In this document: positions 7,087 through 15,283 of the stretch, piece after piece
Position numbering within the stretch: the stretch's first letter is position 1
How the letters are laid out: the number at the start of each line of letters is the position of its first letter
Assembly (NCBI RefSeq): GCF_030413615.1
Contig: NZ_CP129236.1
Location: 2,464,001 to 2,528,000, forward strand
Origin: Planococcus shixiaomingii
Lineage (GTDB): Bacteria > Bacillota > Bacilli > Bacillales_A > Planococcaceae
Length of the DNA: 64,000 nt
Reading direction: 5' to 3'
The notes under the pieces: generated by a model
Databases searched by the model: none
Told to the model about the DNA's origin: nothing
What the model saw: only the letters and a program-made list of their open reading frames with translations
Made by a program: the position numbers and the translations under genes

Positions 7087-8317
7087 AAAGCAAGTTTAGT
7101 TTTTTGAGCGTTTCCACCGAATTTAAGACGGCAATTTTTACATGCTCGTACGTTAAGCCGCCTTGCACAAAAGCGGTATACGGAGGGCGGACCGGGCCAT
7201 CTGCGGTCAATTCGATGCTGGAGCCTTGGACAAAGGTGCCTGCCGCCATGATAACATCGTCTTTATAGCCCGGCATATAAGCCGGCTCCGGTTTAAAGCG
7301 GGCATTGACCGGCGAACTTGCTTGGATGGTTTGGCAAAACGCGATCATCTGCTCTGCTGTTTTGAAAGATACGGATTGAATAAGGTCGGTCCGGTCGTCC
7401 GTGTAATGCGGACTGGATGTCATGCCGGCCGTCTCAAGCAGTGCCGCTGTAAATACCGCACCTTTCAAAGCTTGGGACACTATATGCGGCGCCATGAAAA
7501 AGCCCTGGTACATATCCGGCAATGTATTAAGTGAGGCACCCGCTTCTCCTCCAATGCCCGGAGATGTCATGCGAAACGCACACTTTTCCACCAGCTCTTG
7601 CCTGCCGGCAATGTAGCCGCCTATTTTGGCGAGGCCGCCGCCCGGATTTTTGATCAGAGAACCGGCGATCAAATCTGCGCCAGCTTCAATCGGTTCCCGT
7701 TCTTCTACAAATTCCCCGTAACAGTTGTCGACAAACACAATTGCTTCCGGTTTCAGCTGACGGATTTTCAAAATCATTTCTTCGATTTTGTCCACTGTAA
7801 ACGAAGGGCGTGTATCGTAGCCGCGCGAGCGCTGTATGGCAACTACTTTCGTTTTTGTATGGAAGGCTTGTTCAACCGCTTCCCAATCTATATCATTCTT
7901 TTCCGTCAAATCGACGTGCTGATAAGTAATGCCGAAATCCCGCAGCGAACCGGTGTCCCGCTCTCCTCCGGATACGATGGAATCCAATGTGTCATATGGC
8001 TTCCCTGTTATGTACAGCAGTTCATCCCCTGGCCGCAAAACGCCAAACAACGAAATGGTGATGGCATGGGTACCGGAAATGATTTGCGGGCGCACAAGTG
8101 CCGCTTCCGCTTTAAAAACTTCTGCATAGACGCGTTCCAGCGTATCTCGGCCTTCGTCGTCATAGCCATAACCGGTTGAAGGGTTGAAATGGTGATCACT
8201 GACGTGCTGATGCTGGAACGCTTCCAGCACTTTTCGCTGGTTCAAAAAAGCAATATTGTCCGCTTTTTTTAATTGCGGCTGTATCAAATCTTCAATTTGG
8301 TTTATCGTGGTGTTCAT
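7085..8317 (-). CDS. ynbB: PLP-dependent lyase, methionine gamma-lyase-like (YnbB)
   Basis: A 410-residue fold-type I pyridoxal-phosphate enzyme of the Cys/Met metabolism family, often annotated as methionine gamma-lyase family or aluminium resistance protein. The cofactor region is visible: VFVDNCYGEFVEEREPIEAGADLIAG-SLIKNPGGG (split here), in which the aspartate contacts the ring and the lysine of SLIKNPGGG is the likely Schiff-base residue (about residue 230). The N-terminal part has the GYGYDDEGRDTLERVYAEVF segment typical of this subgroup. The same gene sits beside glnR in B. subtilis. Its true substrate is not known; a carbon-sulfur lyase role is inferred from the family. Confidence 0.85.
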   Translation of the reverse strand: MNTTINQIEDLIQPQLKKADNIAFLNQRKVLEAFQHQHVSDHHFNPSTGYGYDDEGRDTLERVYAEVFKAEAALVRPQIISGTHAITISLFGVLRPGDELLYITGKPYDTLDSIVSGGERDTGSLRDFGITYQHVDLTEKNDIDWEAVEQAFHTKTKVVAIQRSRGYDTRPSFTVDKIEEMILKIRQLKPEAIVFVDNCYGEFVEEREPIEAGADLIAGSLIKNPGGGLAKIGGYIAGRQELVEKCAFRMTSPGIGGEAGASLNTLPDMYQGFFMAPHIVSQALKGAVFTAALLETAGMTSSPHYTDDRTDLIQSVSFKTAEQMIAFCQTIQASSPVNARFKPEPAYMPGYKDDVIMAAGTFVQGSSIELTADGPVRPPYTAFVQGGLTYEHVKIAVLNSVETLKKLNLL

Positions 8318-8364
8318 CGAATTCTCCGTTCTGTTTTGATTACTCTTCTATTATGAACCTCGAC

Positions 8365-8392
8365 TTGAAAATGCGTCAAATTCTGATACAAT
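8365..8392 (+). promoter_or_regulatory. Sigma-A promoter of the TRIC-type channel gene
   Basis: TTGAAA (8365-8370) and TACAAT (8387-8392) with a 16-base spacer, 34 bases before the ATG at 8427. Confidence 0.7.
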
Positions 8393-8426
8393 TCATAGAG
8401 TTGCATTTTTAGGGGGATATTATAGA

Positions 8427-9029
8427 ATGGCTTGGGAAGTATTAAGTGCCATTGGAACAATTGCGTTTGCTGTATCTGGCGCAATTATCGCTATGGAAGA
8501 AGAGTACGATATTTTTGGTGTTTTTATCCTAGGCGTTGTTACCGCATTTGGCGGCGGGGCTATTCGGAATTTGCTGATTGGTGTTCCCATTTCTGCTCTT
8601 TGGGATCAAGAAATACTGTTTCAATTGGCTTTGGCCTCGATACTGATTGTGTTTTTGTTCCCCAATAAATTGCTGAAACCGTGGAACCGATGGGGCCATT
8701 TTTTTGATGCTGTCGGGCTGTCCGCTTTTGCCATTCAAGGAGCTTTGTATGCCGTCGACTTGGCATTGCCGATTTACGCTGTGATATTAGCCGCTATTTT
8801 GACAGGTTCCGGCGGTGGGGTTATCCGGGATGTGTTGGCTGGCAGAAAACCGCTCGTCTTCAAAGCCGAGATATACGCAGTATGGGCAGCCTGCGCCGGT
8901 TTGTTGATCAGCATTGAAGCCGTACGCAACGATTTCGGATTGTACCTGCTGTTTATCGTCATCACCGCTTTGCGGATTTTGTCCTACACATACAAATGGC
9001 GCATGCCGAAACGTGAAATTCACCATTAA
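8427..9029 (+). CDS. Trimeric intracellular cation channel family protein (UPF0126)
   Basis: A 200-residue inner-membrane protein built from two similar halves with about seven membrane helices. Each half carries a glycine-rich motif followed by arginine: VTAFGGGAIRNLL (about residues 38-50) and LTGSGGGVIRDVLAG (about 125-139). This internal repeat is the hallmark of the bacterial TRIC/UPF0126 family, whose members form trimeric potassium-permeable channels. It is transcribed alone from its own promoter, divergently from ynbB, and shares a bidirectional terminator with the convergent rhodanese gene. Confidence 0.9.
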   Translation: MAWEVLSAIGTIAFAVSGAIIAMEEEYDIFGVFILGVVTAFGGGAIRNLLIGVPISALWDQEILFQLALASILIVFLFPNKLLKPWNRWGHFFDAVGLSAFAIQGALYAVDLALPIYAVILAAILTGSGGGVIRDVLAGRKPLVFKAEIYAVWAACAGLLISIEAVRNDFGLYLLFIVITALRILSYTYKWRMPKREIHH

Positions 9030-9064
9030 AAAAATCGGGAAGCCATTTGGCTTCCCGATTTTTT
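9030..9064. terminator. Bidirectional terminator
   Basis: A perfect stem formed by AAAATCGGGAAGCC and its complement around ATTT, with A and T runs on both sides. It serves the channel gene on the plus strand and the rhodanese on the minus strand. Confidence 0.9.
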
Positions 9065-9078
9065 GATGGCACGACCGT

Positions 9079-9378
9079 TTATGCGATGACTTCGCCGTCC
9101 CAGTCCATCATGCCGCCTTCTATGTTAACCGTTTGAATGCCGTTGTTAGCCAAATAATCGCAAGCCATGGCACTGCGGCCTCCTGCTTTGCAAATCACAT
9201 GGTATTCTTTGCTTTTGTCCAACTCATCAAACTGCTCCGGCAATTGCCCGAGCGGTATATGGACAGCTCCTGGTATCATGCCATAAGCCACTTCTTCTGC
9301 TTCACGCACATCGATCAGGTTGATGTCCCTCCCTGATTCCACAAGTTCTTGCAAACTATCTGTTGTAATGGATTTCAC
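9079..9378 (-). CDS. Single-domain rhodanese-like protein
   Basis: A 99-residue cytoplasmic sulfurtransferase-type domain. INLIDVREAEEVAYGMIPGAVHIPL is the conserved N-terminal segment and VICKAGGRSAMACDYL carries the active-site loop with its cysteine (about residue 63). Such proteins accept a persulfide sulfur and pass it on to acceptors. The start is a GTG at 9378 behind GGGAGG at nine bases. It has its own promoter and is not in the hfq operon. The physiological acceptor is unknown. Confidence 0.9.
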   Translation of the reverse strand: MKSITTDSLQELVESGRDINLIDVREAEEVAYGMIPGAVHIPLGQLPEQFDELDKSKEYHVICKAGGRSAMACDYLANNGIQTVNIEGGMMDWDGEVIA

Positions 9379-9417
9379 TGTATGTTTCCTCCCGACTCAT
9401 TATCTCTTCACCTAAAA

Positions 9418-9446
9418 ATGGTATACTCCATGCCTTCTGCTGTCAA
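9418..9446 (-). promoter_or_regulatory. Sigma-A promoter of the rhodanese gene
   Basis: TTGACA (minus strand, 9441-9446) and TACCAT (9418-9423) with a 17-base spacer; a TATACC lies two bases closer. Confidence 0.65.
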
Positions 9447-9452
9447 TGAAAA

Positions 9453-9479
9453 GAACCAGCCGATCCCCTCGGCTGGTTC
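9453..9479 (-). terminator. Terminator of the glpD-hydrolase-miaA-hfq run
   Basis: An 11-pair perfect stem (9453-9463 with 9469-9479) around a five-base loop, followed by a T-rich run on the minus strand, seven bases after the hfq stop. Confidence 0.9.
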
Positions 9480-9485
9480 GTGGTT

Positions 9486-9710
9486 TCACTCTTGATGTTC
9501 GATAGCTACTGCTTTGGCCGGAGAAAAAGTGGAGATTGCATGTTTGTAAATAAGCTGTTGCTTGCCTTCCGTTTCCACCAGAACCGTAAAATTATCATAA
9601 GATTTAATAGTCCCTTTTAATTGGAAACCATTCAATAAAAACACTGTCACAAAAATATTATTTTTACGTAGCTGATTTAGGTATACATCTTGAATATTAA
9701 CCGGTTTCAT
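9486..9710 (-). CDS. hfq: RNA chaperone Hfq
   Basis: A 74-residue Sm-like protein that forms a hexameric ring and binds small RNAs and mRNAs. The Sm1 part ([29 protein letters not shown]) and the Sm2 signature YKHAIST are both present, including the KHA residues of the proximal face. As in other Firmicutes the acidic or disordered C-terminal tail is short. It follows miaA by 11 bases in the same transcription unit, the standard arrangement. Confidence 0.97.
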   Translation of the reverse strand: MKPVNIQDVYLNQLRKNNIFVTVFLLNGFQLKGTIKSYDNFTVLVETEGKQQLIYKHAISTFSPAKAVAIEHQE

Positions 9711-9721
9711 GAAAATCCCCC

Positions 9722-10675
9722 TTATATCTCCTGCTCTTTATTTTGATGGTCCATTCTTTCTATTCGACGTTGCCGGTCTTTTTCCTGCATGATGGATTGA
9801 ATTTCCTGAAAGTTTTTTTCAGGATTTTCCAGTGCATTAATCCAGTAAATCGGCAATTTGTTTTTAAAATACGTGAACTGCCGCTTGGCGTATTTCCGTG
9901 AATTTTGTTTCAACTGCCTGACGGCATCTTCTAAATCCAGTTTGCCGTCCAAATAGGCATACAGTTCTTTGTAACCGATGGCCTGGATAGATTGGACATC
10001 CCGTATGCCGCGGTCGCGCAGCGCCTTCACTTCTTCCAACAACCCGGCTTCCAACATACCATCCACGCGTTTGTTGATCCGGTCATACAGCACTGCCCGC
10101 GGCAAATCCAAACCAATGATGACTTCGTTATACATCGGAGATAGCGCCAGACTCCGATCAGTTTCTTCTCCGCTCAGTAAAATTTCTATCGCCCGCATCA
10201 CTCGGCGCGCGTTATTCGGGTGAATGTCCGCTTCCGGATTCAGCTGCATCAATTTAGCGTGCATGTGGTCCGGACCGAACTCTTCCAGTTCTTCATACAA
10301 CTCTTCTCTCAGCTTCTCATCCACTTGCGTTTCTGAAAAGCGGTAATCGAACAGCACTGCTTGCACATACAAGCCTGTGCCGCCGACAATAATCGGCAAT
10401 TTGTTTCGGGAACGGATTTCCTCGATTTTTTCGCGCACCAGCTTTTGGTATTCCGCTACAGAAAACGCTTCGTCCGGATCCTTTATATCGAGCAAGTGGT
10501 GGGGAATTCCCGCCATCTCCTCAGGCATTATTTTTGCTGTCCCGATCGACATATCCCGGTAAACCTGCATAGAATCCCCGTTAATAATTTCTCCATCCAA
10601 ACGTTTTGCCAGCTCCAGGCTCAGCGCAGTTTTTCCGGAGGCCGTCGGTCCGACAATTGCAACTACGTCAATCAT
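9722..10675 (-). CDS. miaA: tRNA dimethylallyltransferase MiaA
   Basis: A 317-residue enzyme that adds a dimethylallyl group to N6 of adenosine 37 in tRNAs that read codons starting with U. The P-loop [11 protein letters not shown] is at residues 8-18, followed by [18 protein letters not shown] and the HHLLDI segment, all diagnostic. The C-terminus contains the RRQ..YFKNKLP-type region. It overlaps the hydrolase gene upstream by eight bases. Its product is further modified by MiaB, encoded at 19075. Confidence 0.97.
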   Translation of the reverse strand: MIDVVAIVGPTASGKTALSLELAKRLDGEIINGDSMQVYRDMSIGTAKIMPEEMAGIPHHLLDIKDPDEAFSVAEYQKLVREKIEEIRSRNKLPIIVGGTGLYVQAVLFDYRFSETQVDEKLREELYEELEEFGPDHMHAKLMQLNPEADIHPNNARRVMRAIEILLSGEETDRSLALSPMYNEVIIGLDLPRAVLYDRINKRVDGMLEAGLLEEVKALRDRGIRDVQSIQAIGYKELYAYLDGKLDLEDAVRQLKQNSRKYAKRQFTYFKNKLPIYWINALENPEKNFQEIQSIMQEKDRQRRIERMDHQNKEQEI

Positions 10676-11588
10676 ATTTGTTCAACCATCCTACTATTGT
10701 TTGATAATGCAGGTGTTTATCCCGTTCGTTAAGGAGCTCATGGCGCCCCTCTTCTGCGAGAAAAACCGTCACGTCTTTCAGGCCGGCTTTTGTATATTGC
10801 CGCGCGGAACTGAAAATGCCTTTGCCGTTGCCTCCTACAGGATCTTTTGCGCCGCTGATCAGCAGCACCGGCAAATCTTTGCGGATTTTATCCACTTCGG
10901 CAGATTTGTGGATCATTCCTAGCCCTGTAAATAAATCCACATAAAACTGATTGGTTGAAGGAAAACCGCACCACGGATCGTTTTCATACTTGGCAACTTC
11001 ACCGGCATCGCTGCTCAGCCACGCAAAAGAGGATTCTTCTTTTTTGAACGCTTTGTTGAAATTGCCGAAAGTCATTTTTCCAAGCAGTGGACTCACTTCT
11101 GTTTTGCCTTTTCTTTTAGCAGCAGCCCCTGCAAAAACAAGGCCCATTTTCCCGGCTGCTCCCGGGTTTCCGCCGGTTCCCGATAACACCACGCGGCTCA
11201 AGTCCTCACTATGCAGCTGCATAAAACGGCGAGCGACAAACGAACCCATGCTGTGTCCGAATAACACAAGCGGCAGTTCACCAATTTGGCTTTGTACGGC
11301 AATGATCACTTCTTCCACGTCTTCGACAACGCGGTCAAAACCTTTATCGTCGCCAAAAAAGCCTAACGTGCCGTTTCGCTCTGCTGTCCGCCCATGGCCA
11401 CGTTGGTCGTGGCCAGAAACCGTGTAGCCGTGGCTCACCAGAAACTGGGCAAAGCTTTCATAGCGTCCGATATGTTCCGCCATCCCATGAACGAGATGGA
11501 CATGCCCTTTCGGATTTTCCGCTTCATACAATTCATAATAAATTTCATGGCCGTCTGAAGCTTCGAGAAAATTCCGGGTTACTTTCAT
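10668..11588 (-). CDS. Alpha/beta hydrolase, monoacylglycerol lipase-like
   Basis: A 306-residue serine hydrolase. The nucleophile elbow GHSMGS (about residues 111-116), the oxyanion-side HGMAEH motif (about 35-40) and the [14 protein letters not shown] segment are typical of the Hydrolase_4 or monoacylglycerol lipase group. The acid and base residues fall in [10 protein letters not shown] and [10 protein letters not shown]. No signal peptide is seen. Its start overlaps the glpD stop as ATGA and its end overlaps miaA. Being co-transcribed with glycerol-3-phosphate dehydrogenase, it could release glycerol from acylglycerols or lysolipids; that link is inference. Confidence 0.88.
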   Translation of the reverse strand: MKVTRNFLEASDGHEIYYELYEAENPKGHVHLVHGMAEHIGRYESFAQFLVSHGYTVSGHDQRGHGRTAERNGTLGFFGDDKGFDRVVEDVEEVIIAVQSQIGELPLVLFGHSMGSFVARRFMQLHSEDLSRVVLSGTGGNPGAAGKMGLVFAGAAAKRKGKTEVSPLLGKMTFGNFNKAFKKEESSFAWLSSDAGEVAKYENDPWCGFPSTNQFYVDLFTGLGMIHKSAEVDKIRKDLPVLLISGAKDPVGGNGKGIFSSARQYTKAGLKDVTVFLAEEGRHELLNERDKHLHYQTIVGWLNKYD

Positions 11589-13255
11589 TCAAGTATCTTC
11601 CTTCCATAACGGGTCGCCTGTTCGATTTCCGCCAGCAACTCTTTGCGGTACGCCTCTTTTTGTTCAGGCGTATATTTTAAGGCTTTGCTCATATACTCCA
11701 ATACGCCATCTTTGTACCGGACAACATCCTGAATATGGAAATACAAGTCGCCTGTTCTTCTTATAAAGAAATCGCTCGGTGTGCGGGTCATTTCTTCTTC
11801 TATTGCGTATTCAACGACAGCCGCTAGCGTCTTCGGAATTCCACCTGTTATGTTTTCTGAAAGGCCACGGTAAAAATGGAACACTTTTTTTGCATTGGTC
11901 CCGAAAAACTGGGCGTACAACCGGCCTTCTTCCGGACTCAAACCATATTGCGGGGCTTCAACTGCCATATTATGCACGAATGCCGCAAAGTTTTTAGAAC
12001 CGCCAAAATCTCCGCCCGATAACGGTAGATTTTTCGTCACGCTTTTGCCGTATTTATTGCCGGTTTCCCGCTTCATAATTTTCACTACGCGGTTCATAGT
12101 CGTTTCCGCCATTTTCCGATACCCGGTCAACTTTCCGCCTGCTATCGAAATCAAGCCGGAATCCGAAATCCAAATTTCGTCTTTTCTTGAAATGTCGGAA
12201 GGATCTTTTCCACTTTCGTAAATAAGCGGCCGAACACCTGCCCAAGTTGATTCGACATCATTTGGAGTTAATTGGACAGAAGGGAATGTCCGTTTGACTG
12301 CCTGGATCAAATAATCGACATCTTTCTTTTCGGCAGCTGGTGATATTGGATCTTCGTCGTAGAAATCGTCTGTCGTGCCAATATAGACTTTGGTGTCCCG
12401 CGGAATTGCAAAGACCATTCGTTTGTCCGGAGTATCAAAGTACACCGATTGGCTAAGCGGGAAGGTTTTCTGATCGACAACGATATGTACACCCTTTGTC
12501 AACCGCATCTCTTTTTCCGGCGTTTCCGCATCAAAATCTTGGACTTTATCCACCCAAGCACCTGTAGCATTGATAACCTTTTTAGCAAAGATGTCCATCG
12601 ATGTACCGTCTACAAGGTCAGTAGCTTGTACTCCCGCAACTTGGCCATCGGTATTATAGATGAAGCCTTCTGCTTTCACGTAATTCAGGCAGACAGCTCC
12701 AAGTTCCGCAGCCTTTTTAATCGTTTCCAAGGTCAGCCGCGCATCATCTGTCCGGTATTCAACGTAAGAACCGCCTCCAACGAGACCTTCCCGTTTCAAT
12801 AACGGTTCTTTCTGCAACGTTTCTGGCGGCTCCAGCATCGTGCGGCGTTCCGCTTTTTTCACATTCGCCAAAATATCATAAGCGCGCAGCCCTACATTCA
12901 TGAAGACCGGACCGAACGTGCCGCCTTTATAAAACGGCAGCAGCATCTTTTTGGGTTCAGTAACATGCACCGCGTTTTCGTAAACGATTTCACGTTCCCG
13001 GCCAACTTCCGCCACAATTTTCACTTGAAAATTCTTCAAGTAACGCAAACCTCCGTGAACGAGTTTTGTCGACCGGCTGGACGTGCCCGCTGCAAAATCC
13101 TGCATCTCAATCAAGGCGACACTTAGGCCCCGGGAAGTGGCATCGAGTGCCATTCCCGCTCCGGTAATGCCACCCCCAATGATAACAATATCGTATTCGT
13201 GGTTGGATAAATGAGCTACTTGCTGTGTTCGTCGTTTTGCAGAAAACATACGCAT
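11585..13255 (-). CDS. glpD: Aerobic glycerol-3-phosphate dehydrogenase
   Basis: A 556-residue FAD-dependent, membrane-associated enzyme that oxidises glycerol-3-phosphate to dihydroxyacetone phosphate and passes electrons to quinone. The N-terminal Rossmann motif YDIVIIGGGITGAGMALDAT is at about 22-41 and the family signature AAGTSSRSTKLVHGGLRYL follows. The C-terminal helical DAO_C domain covers roughly the last 130 residues. It heads the glpD-hydrolase-miaA-hfq run. A 188-base leader with competing hairpins separates it from mutL and could be the target of GlpP-type antitermination, as known for B. subtilis glpD. Confidence 0.97.
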   Translation of the reverse strand: MRMFSAKRRTQQVAHLSNHEYDIVIIGGGITGAGMALDATSRGLSVALIEMQDFAAGTSSRSTKLVHGGLRYLKNFQVKIVAEVGREREIVYENAVHVTEPKKMLLPFYKGGTFGPVFMNVGLRAYDILANVKKAERRTMLEPPETLQKEPLLKREGLVGGGSYVEYRTDDARLTLETIKKAAELGAVCLNYVKAEGFIYNTDGQVAGVQATDLVDGTSMDIFAKKVINATGAWVDKVQDFDAETPEKEMRLTKGVHIVVDQKTFPLSQSVYFDTPDKRMVFAIPRDTKVYIGTTDDFYDEDPISPAAEKKDVDYLIQAVKRTFPSVQLTPNDVESTWAGVRPLIYESGKDPSDISRKDEIWISDSGLISIAGGKLTGYRKMAETTMNRVVKIMKRETGNKYGKSVTKNLPLSGGDFGGSKNFAAFVHNMAVEAPQYGLSPEEGRLYAQFFGTNAKKVFHFYRGLSENITGGIPKTLAAVVEYAIEEEMTRTPSDFFIRRTGDLYFHIQDVVRYKDGVLEYMSKALKYTPEQKEAYRKELLAEIEQATRYGRKILE

Positions 13256-13339
13256 TCCCTCTCCCTCATTTTAAATGTCGAGTTGATTTGACCGCATTCC
13301 TTCACCCGCTAAAAAACTTTTTCCGTTTTTGCTCGTTAA

Positions 13340-13411
13340 GGACAAGAATGCCCTGTCTTTATGCTCTACCCTTCCCGATTCAGGATAAAACAGCAGGGCA
13401 TCAATAAAGAC
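13340..13411 (-). promoter_or_regulatory. Structured glpD leader with competing helices
   Basis: Two 8-base helices are possible in the leader: 13348-13355 with 13394-13401 (ATGCCCTG/CAGGGCAT) and 13355-13362 with 13404-13411 (GTCTTTAT/ATAAAGAC). The strands are interleaved, so they either form a pseudoknot or exclude one another. A third small hairpin, GACA with TGTC (13342-13345 with 13354-13357), also competes. Mutually exclusive helices ahead of glpD fit an antitermination switch; GlpP with glycerol-3-phosphate controls this gene in B. subtilis. The role here is inferred. Confidence 0.5.
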
Positions 13412-13443
13412 GAATAATGAGGCAACTCACTCGAAGGGATGGA

Positions 13444-15279
13444 TTACATAACGCGCTTGAACATTTTTTCAACATCGTACGTTTTAAAATGGATGATGAC
13501 CGGCCGGCCATGGGGACACGTGAACGGCTGCTCGGCATTTTTCAAATCGGCCAGCAAGCGTTCCATTTCATGTTTCTGTAAAAAATGGTTGGCTTTGATC
13601 GAGCGTTTGCAGCTCATCATGATCGCTGCATCTTCCCGCAGTTTTTTGACGTCGACTTTCCGCTCATTCAACACCTGTTCGATCAAGTCTTCGACAACTT
13701 CCTGTTCGAACCCTGCCGGAAACCATGTCGGATGGTCTCTGACAATAAAAGATGTATCGCCAAACTCTTCTAAAAAAACACCGTTTTCATACAAGACATT
13801 TATATTTTCTTTTAGCCGAAGTGCTTCGTCGCGGCTATAGTGGAATGTCATCGGCAAAAGCAGCGCCTGGCGTTCGGAAGCGTCAGTATTCCCCACTTTT
13901 TCACGGAAATATTCATACTTGATACGCTCTTGCGCGGCATGCTGATCGATCAAATAAAACCCATCGTCGCTCTGCGCAACGATATACGTGCCGTGGATTT
14001 GGCCGACCACTTCGAGTTCAGGAAACTGCGGGCTTTCCTCTTCCACGTACTCGACCGTTTGTTCCAGTTCTTCCGCCTGCACTTCTTTAACCGGCAGCTC
14101 TTCCGGGAAACTATCCGGCTCAGGGTCGCGCTCAGCAACCTTTTCGAATCCTGTATTCACTAGTTCAGTTGGCAATGCAAAAGTTGAAGTAATTGGCGCT
14201 GCCGGTTCTTGGACGGTATAGGCCGCTTTCCATATATCCAATTGCTTTGAAGCGAGTTGTTTTGGCGCTTTCGGTTTTTCGATAATTGGCGCGCGCACCA
14301 CACCGCTGATGGTTTGGCGAATGGTTGTATGGATCAATTCCATCAATTCCTTTTCCTTGCTCAAGCGGATTTGCAGCTTGGCCGGATGGACGTTGACATC
14401 TGTTAAGTACGGATCGCCTACAATGTTCAGTACGACGATCGGCTGCCGTTCAAGCGGCAAAAATGTATGGTATGCCTGATGAACTGTATTGGCAATGGCA
14501 TAGTGTTTGACCCATCGGCCATTGACGAACAACGAAATGTAATTTTTGTTGGCACGGGTGATTTCCGGCAACGAAGCAAAGCCGGATATTTTGTAATCCT
14601 GTGACTCGCCTTCAAATGGAATCATCTTTTTAGCGATGGCCACACCGTAAATATCAGCGAGCACGCGTTTCATCTCACCGCTGCCGGCAGTCTGAAGAAT
14701 GGTTTTCCCTTCATGCGACAACTTGAACGAGATGGCCGGATAACTCAGCGCAAACCGGTTCAGAAGATCGATTGTGTGCCCCAGTTCCGTCTGCAATGTC
14801 TTCATGTACTTCAGCCGTGCTGGTGTATTGAAAAATAGTTGCTCGATTTTAATGTCGGTTCCTTTACGGAGAGAGCCGGCACGATGTTCCACCAGCCGGC
14901 CGCCTTCTAAACGGATGAATGTGCCCGATTCTCCATTGGAGGTATGGAGCGTCACTTTGGAGACTGATGCGATACTGGCCAGCGCTTCTCCGCGGAACCC
15001 AAGCGTGCGGATACGGAACAAGTCATGTTCATTGGCGATTTTGCTTGTCGCATGCCGTGAAAACGACAACAGCGCATCGTCATCGTCCATCCCGGCGCCG
15101 TTGTCGATGATTTGGATCGACGTCAGCCCTGCTTCAAGCAGCAGCACTTCAATCGTTGTGCTGCCAGCATCAATGGCGTTCTCCACCAATTCCTTAACGA
15201 CGGAAGTCGGCCGTTCGACCACTTCCCCTGCCGCAATCTTATTGGATAAGTTTTCTTCCATTAACCGAATCTGGCCCAT
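13444..15279 (-). CDS. mutL: DNA mismatch repair endonuclease MutL
   Basis: A 611-residue protein that couples mismatch recognition by MutS to strand nicking. The N-terminal GHKL ATPase includes ENAIDAGSTTIEV, DNGAGMDDDDA and TLGFRGEALASIASV. The C-terminal domain has the metal-binding endonuclease motif DQHAAQERIKYE and the linked CKRSIKANH and CPHGRPVIIHF elements, so it is the nicking type used in bacteria without MutH. The middle is an acidic, variable linker. It begins five bases after the mutS stop. Confidence 0.97.
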   Translation of the reverse strand: MGQIRLMEENLSNKIAAGEVVERPTSVVKELVENAIDAGSTTIEVLLLEAGLTSIQIIDNGAGMDDDDALLSFSRHATSKIANEHDLFRIRTLGFRGEALASIASVSKVTLHTSNGESGTFIRLEGGRLVEHRAGSLRKGTDIKIEQLFFNTPARLKYMKTLQTELGHTIDLLNRFALSYPAISFKLSHEGKTILQTAGSGEMKRVLADIYGVAIAKKMIPFEGESQDYKISGFASLPEITRANKNYISLFVNGRWVKHYAIANTVHQAYHTFLPLERQPIVVLNIVGDPYLTDVNVHPAKLQIRLSKEKELMELIHTTIRQTISGVVRAPIIEKPKAPKQLASKQLDIWKAAYTVQEPAAPITSTFALPTELVNTGFEKVAERDPEPDSFPEELPVKEVQAEELEQTVEYVEEESPQFPELEVVGQIHGTYIVAQSDDGFYLIDQHAAQERIKYEYFREKVGNTDASERQALLLPMTFHYSRDEALRLKENINVLYENGVFLEEFGDTSFIVRDHPTWFPAGFEQEVVEDLIEQVLNERKVDVKKLREDAAIMMSCKRSIKANHFLQKHEMERLLADLKNAEQPFTCPHGRPVIIHFKTYDVEKMFKRVM

Positions 15280-15283
15280 ACTG

